Shown: positions 1 to 9,800 of the stretch, piece after piece | How positions within the stretch are numbered: the stretch's first letter is position 1 | How the letters are laid out: each line of letters starts with the position of its first letter | Source: Enterobacter sp. 638 | GTDB lineage: Bacteria; Pseudomonadota; Gammaproteobacteria; Enterobacterales; Enterobacteriaceae | Assembly: GCF_000016325.1 (NCBI RefSeq) | Contig: NC_009436.1 | Span: 2,108,001-2,172,000, forward strand | DNA: 64,000 nt | Reading direction: 5' to 3' | Made by a program: the position numbers and the translations under genes | Notes under the pieces: model-generated | Databases searched by the model: none | What the model saw: only the letters and a program-made list of their open reading frames with translations | What the model was told of the DNA's origin: nothing

Positions 1-1
1 C

Positions 2-154
2 TCGATGCTGACAGGCTGTACGCCACGTATCGAAGTGGCCGCCCCCAAAGAGCCGATCACCATCAACATGAACGTCAAAATCGAACACGAAATCCATATT
101 AAAGTGGATAAAGACGTCGAAACGCTGCTGAAATCGCGCAGCGATCTGTTCTGA
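2..154 (+). CDS. ynbE: YnbE family lipoprotein, 3' part
   Basis: The gene is cut by the left edge; about 50 codons remain. The readable part begins with a lipobox-like L-T-G-C, where the Cys would be lipidated, followed by a short polar tail rich in charged residues and ending SRSDLF. This matches the small outer-membrane lipoprotein YnbE, which in E. coli pairs with the AsmA-like protein YdbH as its outer-membrane partner in moving phospholipid between the membranes. The stop codon lies 7 bases before ydbL, so the two are one operon, and ydbH should lie just outside the window. The start codon and most of the signal peptide are missing here because of the window edge, not because the gene is broken. 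Confidence 0.85.
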   Translation, partial: SMLTGCTPRIEVAAPKEPITINMNVKIEHEIHIKVDKDVETLLKSRSDLF

Positions 155-161
155 GGATGCC

Positions 162-482
162 ATGAAACAACGACTCGCAATCGGCCTTCTGGTGCTGGCA
201 ATTAGCGCTCAGGTGCAGGCGATAACGCTAAATGAAGCGCGTGCGCAGGGACGCGTTGGGGAAACGCTGAGTGGTTACCTCGCGCCGGTCCGTCAGGATC
301 CAGAAACCTTGGCGCTGGTGAGCGACATCAACGCCGCGCGCAGTGAGAGCTACCAAAAACTGGCTGACAGCAATAATCTGCCGGTGGATGAAGTGGCAAA
401 AATGGCGGGGCAAAAGCTGGTCGCACGGGCGCAGCCGGGTGAATACGTTAAAGGCATTAACGGGAAATGGTTGAAAAAGTAA
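162..482 (+). CDS. ydbL: YdbL family periplasmic protein (DUF1318)
   Basis: 106 residues with a classical signal peptide of about 20 residues (basic MKQR, a hydrophobic stretch, cleavage after VQA). The mature part carries the DUF1318 pattern: an early NEARAQGRVGE segment and a conserved region with NLPVDEVAKMAGQK. It is the third gene of the ydbH-ynbE-ydbL operon and starts 7 bases after ynbE with GAGGATGCC just before the ATG. In E. coli, YdbL is reported to be a periplasmic protein that modulates assembly of the YdbH-YnbE intermembrane bridge. Length and order match E. coli, so the identification is firm; the molecular role comes from family knowledge. Confidence 0.92.
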   Translation: MKQRLAIGLLVLAISAQVQAITLNEARAQGRVGETLSGYLAPVRQDPETLALVSDINAARSESYQKLADSNNLPVDEVAKMAGQKLVARAQPGEYVKGINGKWLKK

Positions 483-541
483 GCCCTGATTGTGCCTGAA
501 ACCTTCGCAAGGTTTGACGCCAAAGTACGGCCTGCGCGCCT

Positions 542-608
542 CTGATAAAAAGTGATAATCGTAATGGCCGCTGATAAAGAGTGACCATCGTAATGGCCGC
601 TGATAAAG
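542..608. repeat. 29-bp tandem repeat, 2.3 copies
   Basis: Units 542-570 and 571-599 are each 29 bases and differ at only a few positions; both begin CTGATAAA and end CGTAATGGCCG. A third partial unit, CTGATAAAG, follows at 600-608. The repeat lies in the 314-base gap after ydbL. Apart from this and the palindrome at 749-787, I see nothing in that gap. Confidence 0.85.
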
Positions 609-748
609 GGCTTGCGTCGGCAAATACTTCACTTAAACCGCCGGCAAACCCTTCACTAAAACCTCTGCATCCGTTTTCATTTTTCGCGCGTAGCGGGTCA
701 GGGACATTACTGCTCAGCGCTCAGCGGTGCTGCCGTTGTGTGTTTTCT

Positions 749-787
749 CCCTCTCCCCGTGGGAGAGGGTTGGGGTGAGGGCATCAG
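749..787. repeat. REP-like palindromic repeat (copy 1)
   Basis: A perfect 9-base stem, CCCTCTCCC at 749-757 and GGGAGAGGG at 761-769 with loop CGT, is followed by TTGGGGTGAGGGCATCAG. A second copy with the same architecture lies at 36968-37002. It sits just downstream of the minus-strand diguanylate cyclase gene, where it could also protect the mRNA 3' end. Confidence 0.75.
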
Positions 788-796
788 ACGACGCGA

Positions 797-1903
797 TCAC
801 ACGGCCCAGCGGTCACGTCCAGCCTCTTTGGCGCGATACAGTGCGGCATCAGCCTGAGCAATTAACTGGCTCACGCTCAAACCTGGCGTCATTCCGGCAA
901 TACCCAAGCTCACCGTCACGCAATCACTCACTTTTGAAGCGCTATGCGCAATCGCGAAAGCGCGCAACGTATCCTGAATGCGCGCCGCCACCTGTTCCGC
1001 CATTTCTGTGGAACAATCGAAAAGGATCACCACAAATTCCTCACCGCCATAGCGCGATACCACATCATCAGGTGTGCGTACCGACTGCTTCAGCGCCTTC
1101 GCCACGCGAGCCAGACATTCGTCTCCTGCCTGGTGGCCGTAGGTATCGTTGTAGAGTTTAAAATAATCGACGTCGAGCATAATCAGCGAAAAGGATTTCT
1201 GCTGGCTGACCGCGTTTTCCAGGACGCCTTCCATCGCGCGGCGATTGGCCGTTTCGGTCAACGCATCCTGATGCGCCAGCGCGTCCAGGCGTGCGATCAG
1301 CATCTGATTTTGCTGATTACGCTCCCAGGCCTCGTCAAACCAACGCAATAAAAGAATTCGCCCGAAGATAATAATCAGCGTAAACACCAGCCAGAGGGTG
1401 GCGAAGCGAATATTCACCCCGTGATTAAGCATGATGCTTGCCACGGGAAGCGCCAGCCACAGCGGTAGCACGTAGCAGAGCAGGCCACTCAAATGATAAT
1501 ACAGGGCGGTAATCGCGGTGAGGATCAGAATAACGTACAGCGGCCAGGCGTGCGGCAGCTTCCAGTAAACGATGAACCAGAAACAGCACACGGACCAGAT
1601 TGCGCTCAGCATCAGCAGCGCTGCGCCGATCCCCCGATAATGGCGTAAGGCCATCAAAACCAGCATCGCCGAAAGGCCAATGATGCCGAGCATCGCGCTG
1701 TTGATCAGCAAACTGGCGTGCAACGACACCTGGTAAAAGGCGTCGATGTTGTCGAACAAAGTGTTGCGCAGCCAAATCACCAGCGCAAAGCTGACGTTCA
1801 CGAAGGCCAGCCAGGGCATGTTCATCGCCAGCCCGCGCGCCACCATGGCCTCGCGAGTCGGCCAGGTCGTTAACTCAGGTCGCGGATGATGTCTTTTTTC
1901 CAT
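797..1903 (-). CDS. membrane-bound diguanylate cyclase (GGDEF protein)
   Basis: 368 residues. The first 190 or so form about six membrane-spanning helices, an integral-membrane sensor region I cannot assign to a named family. A short linker then leads to a GGDEF domain with GGEEF at about residues 286-290. The metal and substrate segment LDVDYFKLYNDTYGH is intact, so GTP-to-cyclic-di-GMP activity is likely. The usual LTGLPNRR motif reads LTETANRR. The product-inhibition RxxD motif is out of register: RTPD is six rather than five residues before GGEEF. It is a single gene with its own promoter region, between ydbL and azoR where E. coli K-12 carries other genes. Which E. coli Dgc protein it matches best is unclear. 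Confidence 0.9.
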   Translation of the reverse strand: MEKRHHPRPELTTWPTREAMVARGLAMNMPWLAFVNVSFALVIWLRNTLFDNIDAFYQVSLHASLLINSAMLGIIGLSAMLVLMALRHYRGIGAALLMLSAIWSVCCFWFIVYWKLPHAWPLYVILILTAITALYYHLSGLLCYVLPLWLALPVASIMLNHGVNIRFATLWLVFTLIIIFGRILLLRWFDEAWERNQQNQMLIARLDALAHQDALTETANRRAMEGVLENAVSQQKSFSLIMLDVDYFKLYNDTYGHQAGDECLARVAKALKQSVRTPDDVVSRYGGEEFVVILFDCSTEMAEQVAARIQDTLRAFAIAHSASKVSDCVTVSLGIAGMTPGLSVSQLIAQADAALYRAKEAGRDRWAV

Positions 1904-2153
1904 TCATTTTATCGCTGCTGAAAAGGGTCAGGACCGTCATAAACGGATACATGTTCAGATTGCTGCGTTACAGTGTCACTGTTTGGTTGACGCAGGGTCA
2001 TTGGAAACTGATATGAGTCTGGCAGCATTATTACGAGGGTCAATGTGTAAGCGTGATTTTGTCAGCGTAGACGGGACGGTCGTGTCGAATACGATTTAAT
2101 CGAAGTGAAGGCTGGGGAAGCGCGAAGCGTTGAGCGTGTGTATGAGGAAAATG

Positions 2154-2182
2154 AAAAACCCTCCCACCGGGCGGTGAGAGGG
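2154..2182 (-). terminator. Rho-independent terminator of azoR
   Basis: Read on the minus strand, an 11-base stem (CCCTCTCACCG with CGGTGGGAGGG, one mismatch) is followed by TTTTT. It lies 7 bases beyond the azoR stop codon. Confidence 0.88.
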
Positions 2183-2189
2183 TAAAATC

Positions 2190-2855
<666 letters not shown>

Positions 2856-2998
2856 TCACAATCCTGTCGCAGGGATAGCGCAATATATCGAACCCAGTGT
2901 TCAGTTTTTTTGAATAAGGCGATAGATGCCATGATGTGGTACTCTATAGCAATCATTAAAAAGAGATTTGACCCGGCAGAGCACTGCCCCTTAACGCT

Positions 2999-5900
2999 AT
3001 GACAGAACAACAAAAAATCACCTTCCCGATGCTTATGCAACAGCTGGAAACGCTGATGTTGCGCGATAAACAGCGCTTTGCGCGTCGCCTGCATGGGGTG
3101 AAGAAGGTTAAAAATCCTGATGCACAACAGGCCATTTATCAGGAGATGGCGAAAGAGATTGAACAGGCTGCAGGGAAAGTCGTGCTGCGCGAAGCGGCGC
3201 GTCCGGATATCACCTATCCGGAAAACTTGCCCGTCAGTCAGAAAAAACAGGAAATTCTCGAAGCCGTTCGCGACCACCAGGTGGTGATCGTGGCAGGGGA
3301 AACCGGTTCAGGTAAAACCACGCAGTTGCCGAAAATCTGCATGGAGTTAGGACGCGGTGTGAAGGGCTTGATTGGCCATACCCAGCCGCGTCGTCTGGCC
3401 GCGCGAACCGTGGCGAATCGTATCGCTGAAGAGTTGCAAACCGAGCCGGGCGGCTGCATCGGTTATAAAGTGCGCTTCAGCGATCACGTTAGCGATAACA
3501 CCCTGGTCAAGCTAATGACCGACGGTATTCTGCTGGCCGAAATCCAGCAGGATCGCCTGCTGATGCAATACGACACGATTATCATCGATGAAGCGCACGA
3601 GCGTAGTCTGAACATCGATTTTTTGCTGGGCTATTTGCGTGAACTGTTACCGCGTCGCCCGGATCTGAAAATCATCATTACGTCGGCGACAATCGATCCG
3701 CAACGCTTCTCGCGCCACTTCAACAACGCGCCGATTATCGAAGTTTCAGGCCGGACTTATCCGGTTGAAGTGCGCTATCGCCCGATTGTTGAAGACGCAG
3801 ACGACACCGAGCGCGATCAGCTGCAGGCTATTTTCGATGCGGTGGATGAACTGGGGCGCGAAAGCCCGGGTGATATTCTCATTTTCATGAGCGGTGAGCG
3901 CGAAATTCGCGATACCGCCGATGCGCTTAGCAAGCGCGATCTGCGCCATACCGAGATTTTGCCACTCTACGCACGTCTGTCGAACAGCGAGCAAAACCGC
4001 GTGTTCCAGTCGCATCATGGTCGTCGCATCGTGCTCGCGACCAACGTGGCGGAAACCTCGCTCACCGTGCCTGGCATCAAATATGTGATTGATCCGGGTA
4101 CGGCGCGTATCAGTCGCTACAGCTTCCGCACCAAAGTGCAGCGCCTGCCGATTGAGCCGGTTTCGCAAGCCTCGGCTAACCAGCGTAAAGGCCGCTGCGG
4201 ACGCGTCTCCGAAGGTATCTGTATTCGGTTGTATTCCGAGGACGATTTCCTGTCGCGTCCGGAATTTACCGACCCGGAAATTCTGCGTACCAACCTGGCG
4301 TCGGTTATTTTGCAGATGACCGCGCTGGGGCTGGGCGATATTGCCGCGTTCCCGTTTGTTGAGGCGCCGGATAAACGCAATATTCAGGACGGGGTGCGCC
4401 TGCTGGAAGAGTTGGGCGCCATCACCACTGATGAGCAGGCCACCGCTTATAAACTGACGCTGCAGGGCCGTCAGCTAAGCCAGTTGCCGGTCGATCCGCG
4501 TCTGGCACGTATGGTGCTGGAAGCGCAAAAACACGGCTGCGTGCGCGAAGCGATGATTATCACGTCCGCGCTGTCTATTCAGGATCCGCGCGAGCGTCCG
4601 ATGGATAAAAAGCAGGCGCCCGACGAAATGCACCGTCGTTTCCACGACAAAGAGTCGGATTTCCTCGCGTTTGTGAATCTGTGGAATTATCTTGGAGAGC
4701 AGCAAAAAGCGCTCACGTCCAATGCGTTTCGTCGTCTGTGCCGGACCGAATACCTGAACTATTTGCGCGTGCGCGAGTGGCAGGATATCTACACCCAGTT
4801 GCGTCAGGTGGTCAAAGAGCTGGGGATCCCGGTCAACAGCGAACCGGCTGAATATCGTGAAATTCACGTCGCCTTGCTGACGGGGCTGTTGTCGCATATC
4901 GGCATGAAAGATGTCGATAAACAGGAATTTACCGGCGCACGCAACGCCCGTTTCGCGATCTTCCCCGGCTCCGGTTTATTCAAGAAACCGCCGAAATGGA
5001 CCATCGTCGCGGAGCTGGTTGAAACCAGCCGCCTGTGGGGACGCATTGCCGCACGGATCGATCCAGAATGGGTTGAGCCCGTGGCGCAACACCTGCTGAA
5101 ACGCTCATACAGTGAACCGCACTGGGAGCGCGCGCAGGGCGCGGTGATGGCGACCGAAAAGGTCACCGTTTACGGCCTGCCGGTCGTTGCCGCGCGTAAG
5201 GTAAATTACAGCCAGATTGACCCCGCGCTGTCCCGCGAGCTGTTTATTCGCCATGCGCTGGTCGAAGGCGACTGGCAAACGCGTCACGCGTTTTTCCGCG
5301 ACAACCTGAAGCTGCGCGCCGAAGTCGAAGAGCTGGAGCATAAATCGCGTCGCCGCGACATCCTGGTGGACGACGAAGCGTTATTCGAATTCTACGATCA
5401 GCGCATCAGCCATGATGTGGTGTCGGGCCGTCACTTCGACAGCTGGTGGAAAAACGCCAGTAAAGAGACGCCAGACTTGCTCAATTTCGAAAAGAGCATG
5501 CTGATTAAAGAGGGCGCGGAAAACGTCAGCAAGCTGGACTATCCGAACTTCTGGCATCAGGGCAATCTCAAGCTGCGTCTGACGTATCAGTTTGAGCCGG
5601 GCGCAGATGCCGATGGCGTAACGGTGCATATTCCGCTGCCGTTGCTCAATCAGGTTGAAGAGAGTGGATTTGAGTGGCAAATTCCCGGCCTGCGTCGTGA
5701 GCTGGTGATTGCGCTGATCAAATCCCTGCCAAAACCGGTGCGCCGTAATTTTGTTCCCGCGCCAAACTACGCCGAGGCGTTTTTAGGCCGCGTCACGCCG
5801 CTGGAAATGCCGCTGCTGGATGCGCTCGAGCGCGAGTTGCGCCGCATGACCGGGGTGACGATCGATCGTGAATCCTGGCACTGGGATCAGGTCCCAGACC

Positions 5901-6901
5901 ATCTGAAAATCACCTTCCGGGTGGTGGATGACAAGAACAAAAAGCTGAACGAAGGCCGTTCGCTGACGGAGCTGAAAGACGCGCTGAAAGGCAAAGTGCA
6001 GGAGACGCTTTCTGCGGTGGCGGACGACGGTATCGAACAGAGCGGCCTGCATATCTGGAGCTTTGGCAATCTGCCGGATCATTACGAGCAAAAACGCGGT
6101 AACTATAAAGTGAAAGCGTGGCCTGCGCTGGTGGACGAACGCGACAGCGTGGCGATCAAGCTCTTTGATAATCCGCTGGAACAACAGCAGGCGATGTGGC
6201 GCGGTTTGCGTCGTTTACTGCTGCTGAATATTCCTTCGCCGATCAAATATCTTCACGAAAAACTGCCAAACAAAGCCAAACTCGGGCTGTATTTCAACCC
6301 TTACGGCAAAGTGCTGGACTTGATTGACGACTGCATCTCGTGCGGTGTGGATAAGCTGATCGACGAGGCGGGCGGTCCGGTCTGGACGGAAGAGGGCTTT
6401 GCGACGCTGCACGAAAAAGTGCGTGCGGAGTTGAATGACACCGTGGTGACCATTGCGAAACAGGTCGAGCAGATCCTGACGGCGGTATTCAATATCAACA
6501 AACGCCTGAAAGGGCGCGTCGATATGACGATGGCGCTGGGATTGTCGGATGTGAAAGCGCAGATGAGCGGCCTGGTATATCGCGGCTTTGTGACCGGCAA
6601 CGGGTTTAAACGCCTCGGCGATACGCTGCGTTATCTGAACGCAATTGAAAAACGCCTCGAGAAGCTGGCCGTGGATCCGCACCGCGATCGCGTACAAATG
6701 CTGAAGGTCGAAAGCGTTCAGCAGGCGTGGCAGCAGTGGCTGAACAAGCTGCCGCCTGCGCGCCGCGACGATGAGGACGTGCAGGCGATCCGTTGGATGA
6801 TCGAAGAGTTGCGCGTCAGCCTCTTCGCACAACAGCTCGGTACGCCGTATCCGATATCAGATAAGCGTATTTTGCAGGCCATGGAGCAAATCAATAGCTA
6901 G
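2999..6901 (+). CDS. hrpA: ATP-dependent RNA helicase HrpA
   Basis: 1300 residues, the length of E. coli HrpA. It is a DEAH-box helicase: Walker A GETGSGKT at residues 100-107, DEAH at 197-200, SAT in motif III, then the second RecA domain, with QRKGRCGR as motif VI. Helicase-associated and OB-fold regions follow, and a long HrpA-specific C-terminal extension (DUF3418) makes up the last 550 or so residues. In E. coli, HrpA has been implicated in fimbrial mRNA processing and in clearing stalled ribosomes. The ribosome site before the ATG is poor (CCTTAACGCT), yet no better in-frame start exists and the N-terminus matches the family. No strong terminator follows; the next 395 bases carry repeats. 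Confidence 0.96.
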   Translation: MTEQQKITFPMLMQQLETLMLRDKQRFARRLHGVKKVKNPDAQQAIYQEMAKEIEQAAGKVVLREAARPDITYPENLPVSQKKQEILEAVRDHQVVIVAGETGSGKTTQLPKICMELGRGVKGLIGHTQPRRLAARTVANRIAEELQTEPGGCIGYKVRFSDHVSDNTLVKLMTDGILLAEIQQDRLLMQYDTIIIDEAHERSLNIDFLLGYLRELLPRRPDLKIIITSATIDPQRFSRHFNNAPIIEVSGRTYPVEVRYRPIVEDADDTERDQLQAIFDAVDELGRESPGDILIFMSGEREIRDTADALSKRDLRHTEILPLYARLSNSEQNRVFQSHHGRRIVLATNVAETSLTVPGIKYVIDPGTARISRYSFRTKVQRLPIEPVSQASANQRKGRCGRVSEGICIRLYSEDDFLSRPEFTDPEILRTNLASVILQMTALGLGDIAAFPFVEAPDKRNIQDGVRLLEELGAITTDEQATAYKLTLQGRQLSQLPVDPRLARMVLEAQKHGCVREAMIITSALSIQDPRERPMDKKQAPDEMHRRFHDKESDFLAFVNLWNYLGEQQKALTSNAFRRLCRTEYLNYLRVREWQDIYTQLRQVVKELGIPVNSEPAEYREIHVALLTGLLSHIGMKDVDKQEFTGARNARFAIFPGSGLFKKPPKWTIVAELVETSRLWGRIAARIDPEWVEPVAQHLLKRSYSEPHWERAQGAVMATEKVTVYGLPVVAARKVNYSQIDPALSRELFIRHALVEGDWQTRHAFFRDNLKLRAEVEELEHKSRRRDILVDDEALFEFYDQRISHDVVSGRHFDSWWKNASKETPDLLNFEKSMLIKEGAENVSKLDYPNFWHQGNLKLRLTYQFEPGADADGVTVHIPLPLLNQVEESGFEWQIPGLRRELVIALIKSLPKPVRRNFVPAPNYAEAFLGRVTPLEMPLLDALERELRRMTGVTIDRESWHWDQVPDHLKITFRVVDDKNKKLNEGRSLTELKDALKGKVQETLSAVADDGIEQSGLHIWSFGNLPDHYEQKRGNYKVKAWPALVDERDSVAIKLFDNPLEQQQAMWRGLRRLLLLNIPSPIKYLHEKLPNKAKLGLYFNPYGKVLDLIDDCISCGVDKLIDEAGGPVWTEEGFATLHEKVRAELNDTVVTIAKQVEQILTAVFNINKRLKGRVDMTMALGLSDVKAQMSGLVYRGFVTGNGFKRLGDTLRYLNAIEKRLEKLAVDPHRDRVQMLKVESVQQAWQQWLNKLPPARRDDEDVQAIRWMIEELRVSLFAQQLGTPYPISDKRILQAMEQINS

Positions 6902-7021
6902 TTTTCTTTCGTCTGCTGGGCGAGAGAAGGGGCTTTTTATTTAAAGCGATGATGTAAGTCATAAGAAGGTAAAGGCTATAGCGACGATTTTGTCCGGCTG
7001 TAAATCGCCGAAGCGTTTCCG

Positions 7022-7103
7022 TCAGGCCGGGGCGAGGCGCATGGATGCGACGAGAGGGCGTGACCTGCATGGATGCAGGATCGCGCCCGACCCGAAAGCC
7101 TGA
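7022..7103. repeat. compound palindrome with two GCATGGATGC hairpins
   Basis: The outer arms TCAGGC (7022-7027) and GCCTGA (7098-7103) pair across 82 bases. Inside are two perfect small palindromes around CATGGATG: CGCATGGATGCG at 7038-7049 and CCTGCATGGATGCAGG at 7064-7079. It lies in the 395-base gap between convergent hrpA and the efflux operon, with the repeat at 7140-7198. The rest of the gap shows nothing recognisable. Confidence 0.6.
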
Positions 7104-7139
7104 AGGAAAAAGCTAAGGGCACCGCGTAGCGGCGATTTT

Positions 7140-7198
7140 CTTGCCGGAAGCCCCGGGTTGCCAGGGTGGTGGCGAATGAGCCACCCTGGCACGTTCAC
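7140..7198. repeat. dispersed palindromic repeat, copy A
   Basis: About 59 bases with a perfect 10-base stem, GCCAGGGTGG and CCACCCTGGC, flanked by CTTGCCGGAAGCCCCGGG and ACGTTCAC. The reverse complement aligns along its full length with 14224-14281. Where the stems differ, paired changes keep them complementary. Confidence 0.8.
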
Positions 7199-7296
7199 CG
7201 CGTAAAGTGTGAAAAATGAATGCAGATCGAAAAGTGAACGGAATAAACTTCGATGAAACATATTCTCGATAACCGAGCGCCTCGCGGGGCACAGCA

Positions 7297-8676
7297 TCAA
7301 CCTTCAGACCACCCACCTCCCACCGCCTTATACAAATCAATTTGCGCCAGCAGCAGATTATTTTTTACCTGCACGACGTTGGTTTGAACCGTGTACAGCG
7401 TACGCTGCGCATCCAGGACATCCAGATAAGACGAGTAGCCGTTGTTATAACGGTTTTGCGCGATCCGCAGGGTTTCCTGTGAAACGGCCTGCTGCGCCAG
7501 CAGTTCTGTCAGCTGTTCCTGATAGCGCGTAATGGCGTCGAGGCTATTGTTGACCTCCGCAAAGGCGTTACGCACGGTTTTCTCGTAACTGTAAAGCGCC
7601 TGATTGCGCTGCGACTGCGAAATATCCACCTGTGCATTCAGCGCTTGCCGGTTGAGAAGCGGCGCAAGAATACTTCCGCCGACGCTCCAGAGCTGCAATG
7701 GATTATCCAGCAGGCCGGACAGCGTGCGATCTTGTATCGATCCGCTCGCCGTCAGGTTGATCGACGGCAACAGGTTGGCGCGAGAGGCGGCAAGCGAGGC
7801 ATCCGTCGCGATAAGCTGGCGTTCGGCTTGTACGATATCCGGGCGGCGATTCAATAATGAAGAGGGCAGTTGAGACGGGATTTGCAGCGGCGTGAGCGTC
7901 TCAAAGCGTTCACTGCGGGCGACAGCGCCGGGGTTATTCCCTAACAGAATGCTGAGCGCATTTTCCTGCTGCGCAATCTGATGCTGCACCTGCGGGATCT
8001 GCGCGCGGGTGGAGCGCAGTTCGGAGTCAGATTGCATCAACTCCAGGCGCGAACTGTAGCCCGTTTCGAACTGGCGTTTTGCCAGCTTCCACGCTTCTTC
8101 GCGGGATTTCAGCGTCGATTGCGTGACCCGCAGCTGTTCATCCAGTGATAACAGCGTGATGTACCCCGAGGCCACCGACGCGGCGACGGTTAAATCGGCG
8201 GCAGCGGCAGCCGCTTTCTGCGCATCAAGCGACGCCTGCGCTGCCCGCGAGGTGCTGCGATTCACGCCCCAGATATCCACGTCATAACTGGCGGTCAGAC
8301 TGCCTTTATACAGCGAGCCGTAAACCGGTAATCCGGTGGCGGCCGACTGCGAACGTGCGCGCGTCCCGCTGATGCCCGCGTCGAGCGACGGGAAAAGACT
8401 CCCGTCAGCGGCATAAACTCGCGCCTGGTATTCGTTCACGCGCTCGCGGGCAATCAGCACATCGCTATTATTCTGCAACGCCTGGCTAACGTAACGATTC
8501 AGATGATTATCGTGAAAATTGCGCCACCAAAGCTGTTCTGCCGGGCTGGCAGGGCCGCTGGTTTCACGCCACTGCGCCGGGATCTGCAGCGTCGGTTTCG
8601 CGGGGGCGATATCCGCAGACTGACACCCAGCCAGCAGCGCCGCCACTATCAAACCTGCAACGGGGCGAAAAGTCAT
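7297..8676 (-). CDS. NodT-family outer-membrane efflux lipoprotein
   Basis: 459 residues. The signal peptide ends in a lipobox, LLAGC, with Cys 18, so the protein is lipid-anchored like the NodT/OprM group of TolC-type channels. Two outer-membrane efflux protein repeats are visible: one after SDVLIARERVNEYQARVYAA, and a second with the AQNRYNNGYSSYLDVLDAQRTLY segment typical of the C-terminal repeat. It is the third gene of an operon transcribed leftward (MFS, then HlyD, then this). Its ATG overlaps the HlyD-type gene stop by 4 bases, indicating coupled translation. It should form the outer-membrane exit duct of the tripartite pump. The substrate cannot be told. Confidence 0.93.
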   Translation of the reverse strand: MTFRPVAGLIVAALLAGCQSADIAPAKPTLQIPAQWRETSGPASPAEQLWWRNFHDNHLNRYVSQALQNNSDVLIARERVNEYQARVYAADGSLFPSLDAGISGTRARSQSAATGLPVYGSLYKGSLTASYDVDIWGVNRSTSRAAQASLDAQKAAAAAADLTVAASVASGYITLLSLDEQLRVTQSTLKSREEAWKLAKRQFETGYSSRLELMQSDSELRSTRAQIPQVQHQIAQQENALSILLGNNPGAVARSERFETLTPLQIPSQLPSSLLNRRPDIVQAERQLIATDASLAASRANLLPSINLTASGSIQDRTLSGLLDNPLQLWSVGGSILAPLLNRQALNAQVDISQSQRNQALYSYEKTVRNAFAEVNNSLDAITRYQEQLTELLAQQAVSQETLRIAQNRYNNGYSSYLDVLDAQRTLYTVQTNVVQVKNNLLLAQIDLYKAVGGGWSEG

Positions 8677-9755
8677 TGCTTCTCCTCCCGCGTATCGATA
8701 CTGACCTGCACCGACATTCCAGGGCGCAACAGCGCAGACGCTTCGGGTTTGCCGAGCACTTCAATACGCACCGGAATGCGCTGGGCGATTTTGACAAAGT
8801 TACCCGTGGCGTTGTCCGGTGTAATGGCGCTGAACTCCACGCCGGTGGCAGGCGAAATACTCTCCACACGGCCTTGATAGGCTTTGCCGTTTAACGCATC
8901 GACGGTGAATTTCACCGGCTGTCCCACGCGCAGGTCAGCCAGCTGTGTCTCTTTGATATTGGCGATCACCCAGTGCTGCGGCGGCACCAGCGTAGTGAGA
9001 TGGGTTCCTGCGGTCACATATGCGCCCAAACGCACCGCAATTTGCCCAAGCTGGCCGTCGCGAGGGGCGGTGATGCGGGTATTTTGCAAATCGATTTGTG
9101 CCAGTTCCAGCGCCGCTTTGGCGCTTTCGACGTCGGCCTCCAGCGCACCGCGATTCACAATCACGGTTTGCAAATCCTGACGTGACATCTCGAGCGTGGC
9201 TTTCGCCTGATCGATATCCGCACTGCCCTGTGCGGCACTTGCCAGAGCGGCATCACGTTCGCGAATGGACAGCGATCCGTCCGCTGTTAAATCTTTCACT
9301 CGCTTGAGATCGGCCTGCGTTTTCAGGTTTTGCGCGCGGGCATTTTTCAGCGCCGCATCGTTGCGCACAATCACTGCTTCGGCGCTTTTACGCTGCTGGA
9401 GATTATTATTGAGTGCGGCAATTTTCATCGCCAACTGCGCCTCGGCCTGATGAACGCGCTGGCGATAGATCCGGTCGTCGATTTGCAGCAGCAGATCGCC
9501 TTTCTTGACCTGCACAAAGTCCTGCACGTTAACTTCCGTGATATAGCCGTTGACCTGCGGGCTGATAAATGTGGTCTGACCGCGCACGTAGGCGTTATCC
9601 GTAAATTGCGTGTGACGGGTGAACGGCGGCAGTTGCCACGCATACAGAATCACCAAAACACCGACGATGCCGATCGCCGCCGCGGTAAAAATGGACACCA
9701 CGCGCAAATTATTGCGGGTATTGGCCTGTACGTTAGCGGCATCCTGCTGACTCAT
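8673..9755 (-). CDS. HlyD/EmrA-type periplasmic adaptor
   Basis: 360 residues. One transmembrane helix near residues 20-42 is followed by a half lipoyl domain (RGQTTFISPQVNGYITEV), a long alpha-helical hairpin of about 110 residues, the second half lipoyl segment (NTRITAPRDGQLGQIAVRLG) and a beta-barrel region, ending in the membrane-proximal domain with RPGMSVQVSID. This is the order seen in EmrA-type membrane fusion proteins. It bridges the inner-membrane MFS pump and the outer-membrane lipoprotein encoded on either side. An AGGAGA ribosome site precedes the ATG. The gap to the upstream MFS gene is 45 bases, and the 3' end overlaps the channel gene by 4 bases. Confidence 0.93.
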   Translation of the reverse strand: MSQQDAANVQANTRNNLRVVSIFTAAAIGIVGVLVILYAWQLPPFTRHTQFTDNAYVRGQTTFISPQVNGYITEVNVQDFVQVKKGDLLLQIDDRIYRQRVHQAEAQLAMKIAALNNNLQQRKSAEAVIVRNDAALKNARAQNLKTQADLKRVKDLTADGSLSIRERDAALASAAQGSADIDQAKATLEMSRQDLQTVIVNRGALEADVESAKAALELAQIDLQNTRITAPRDGQLGQIAVRLGAYVTAGTHLTTLVPPQHWVIANIKETQLADLRVGQPVKFTVDALNGKAYQGRVESISPATGVEFSAITPDNATGNFVKIAQRIPVRIEVLGKPEASALLRPGMSVQVSIDTREEKQ

Positions 9756-9800
9756 AACTTCTCCTGTGGTAACGCGATAAACATGATAATGGTTCTTTCC

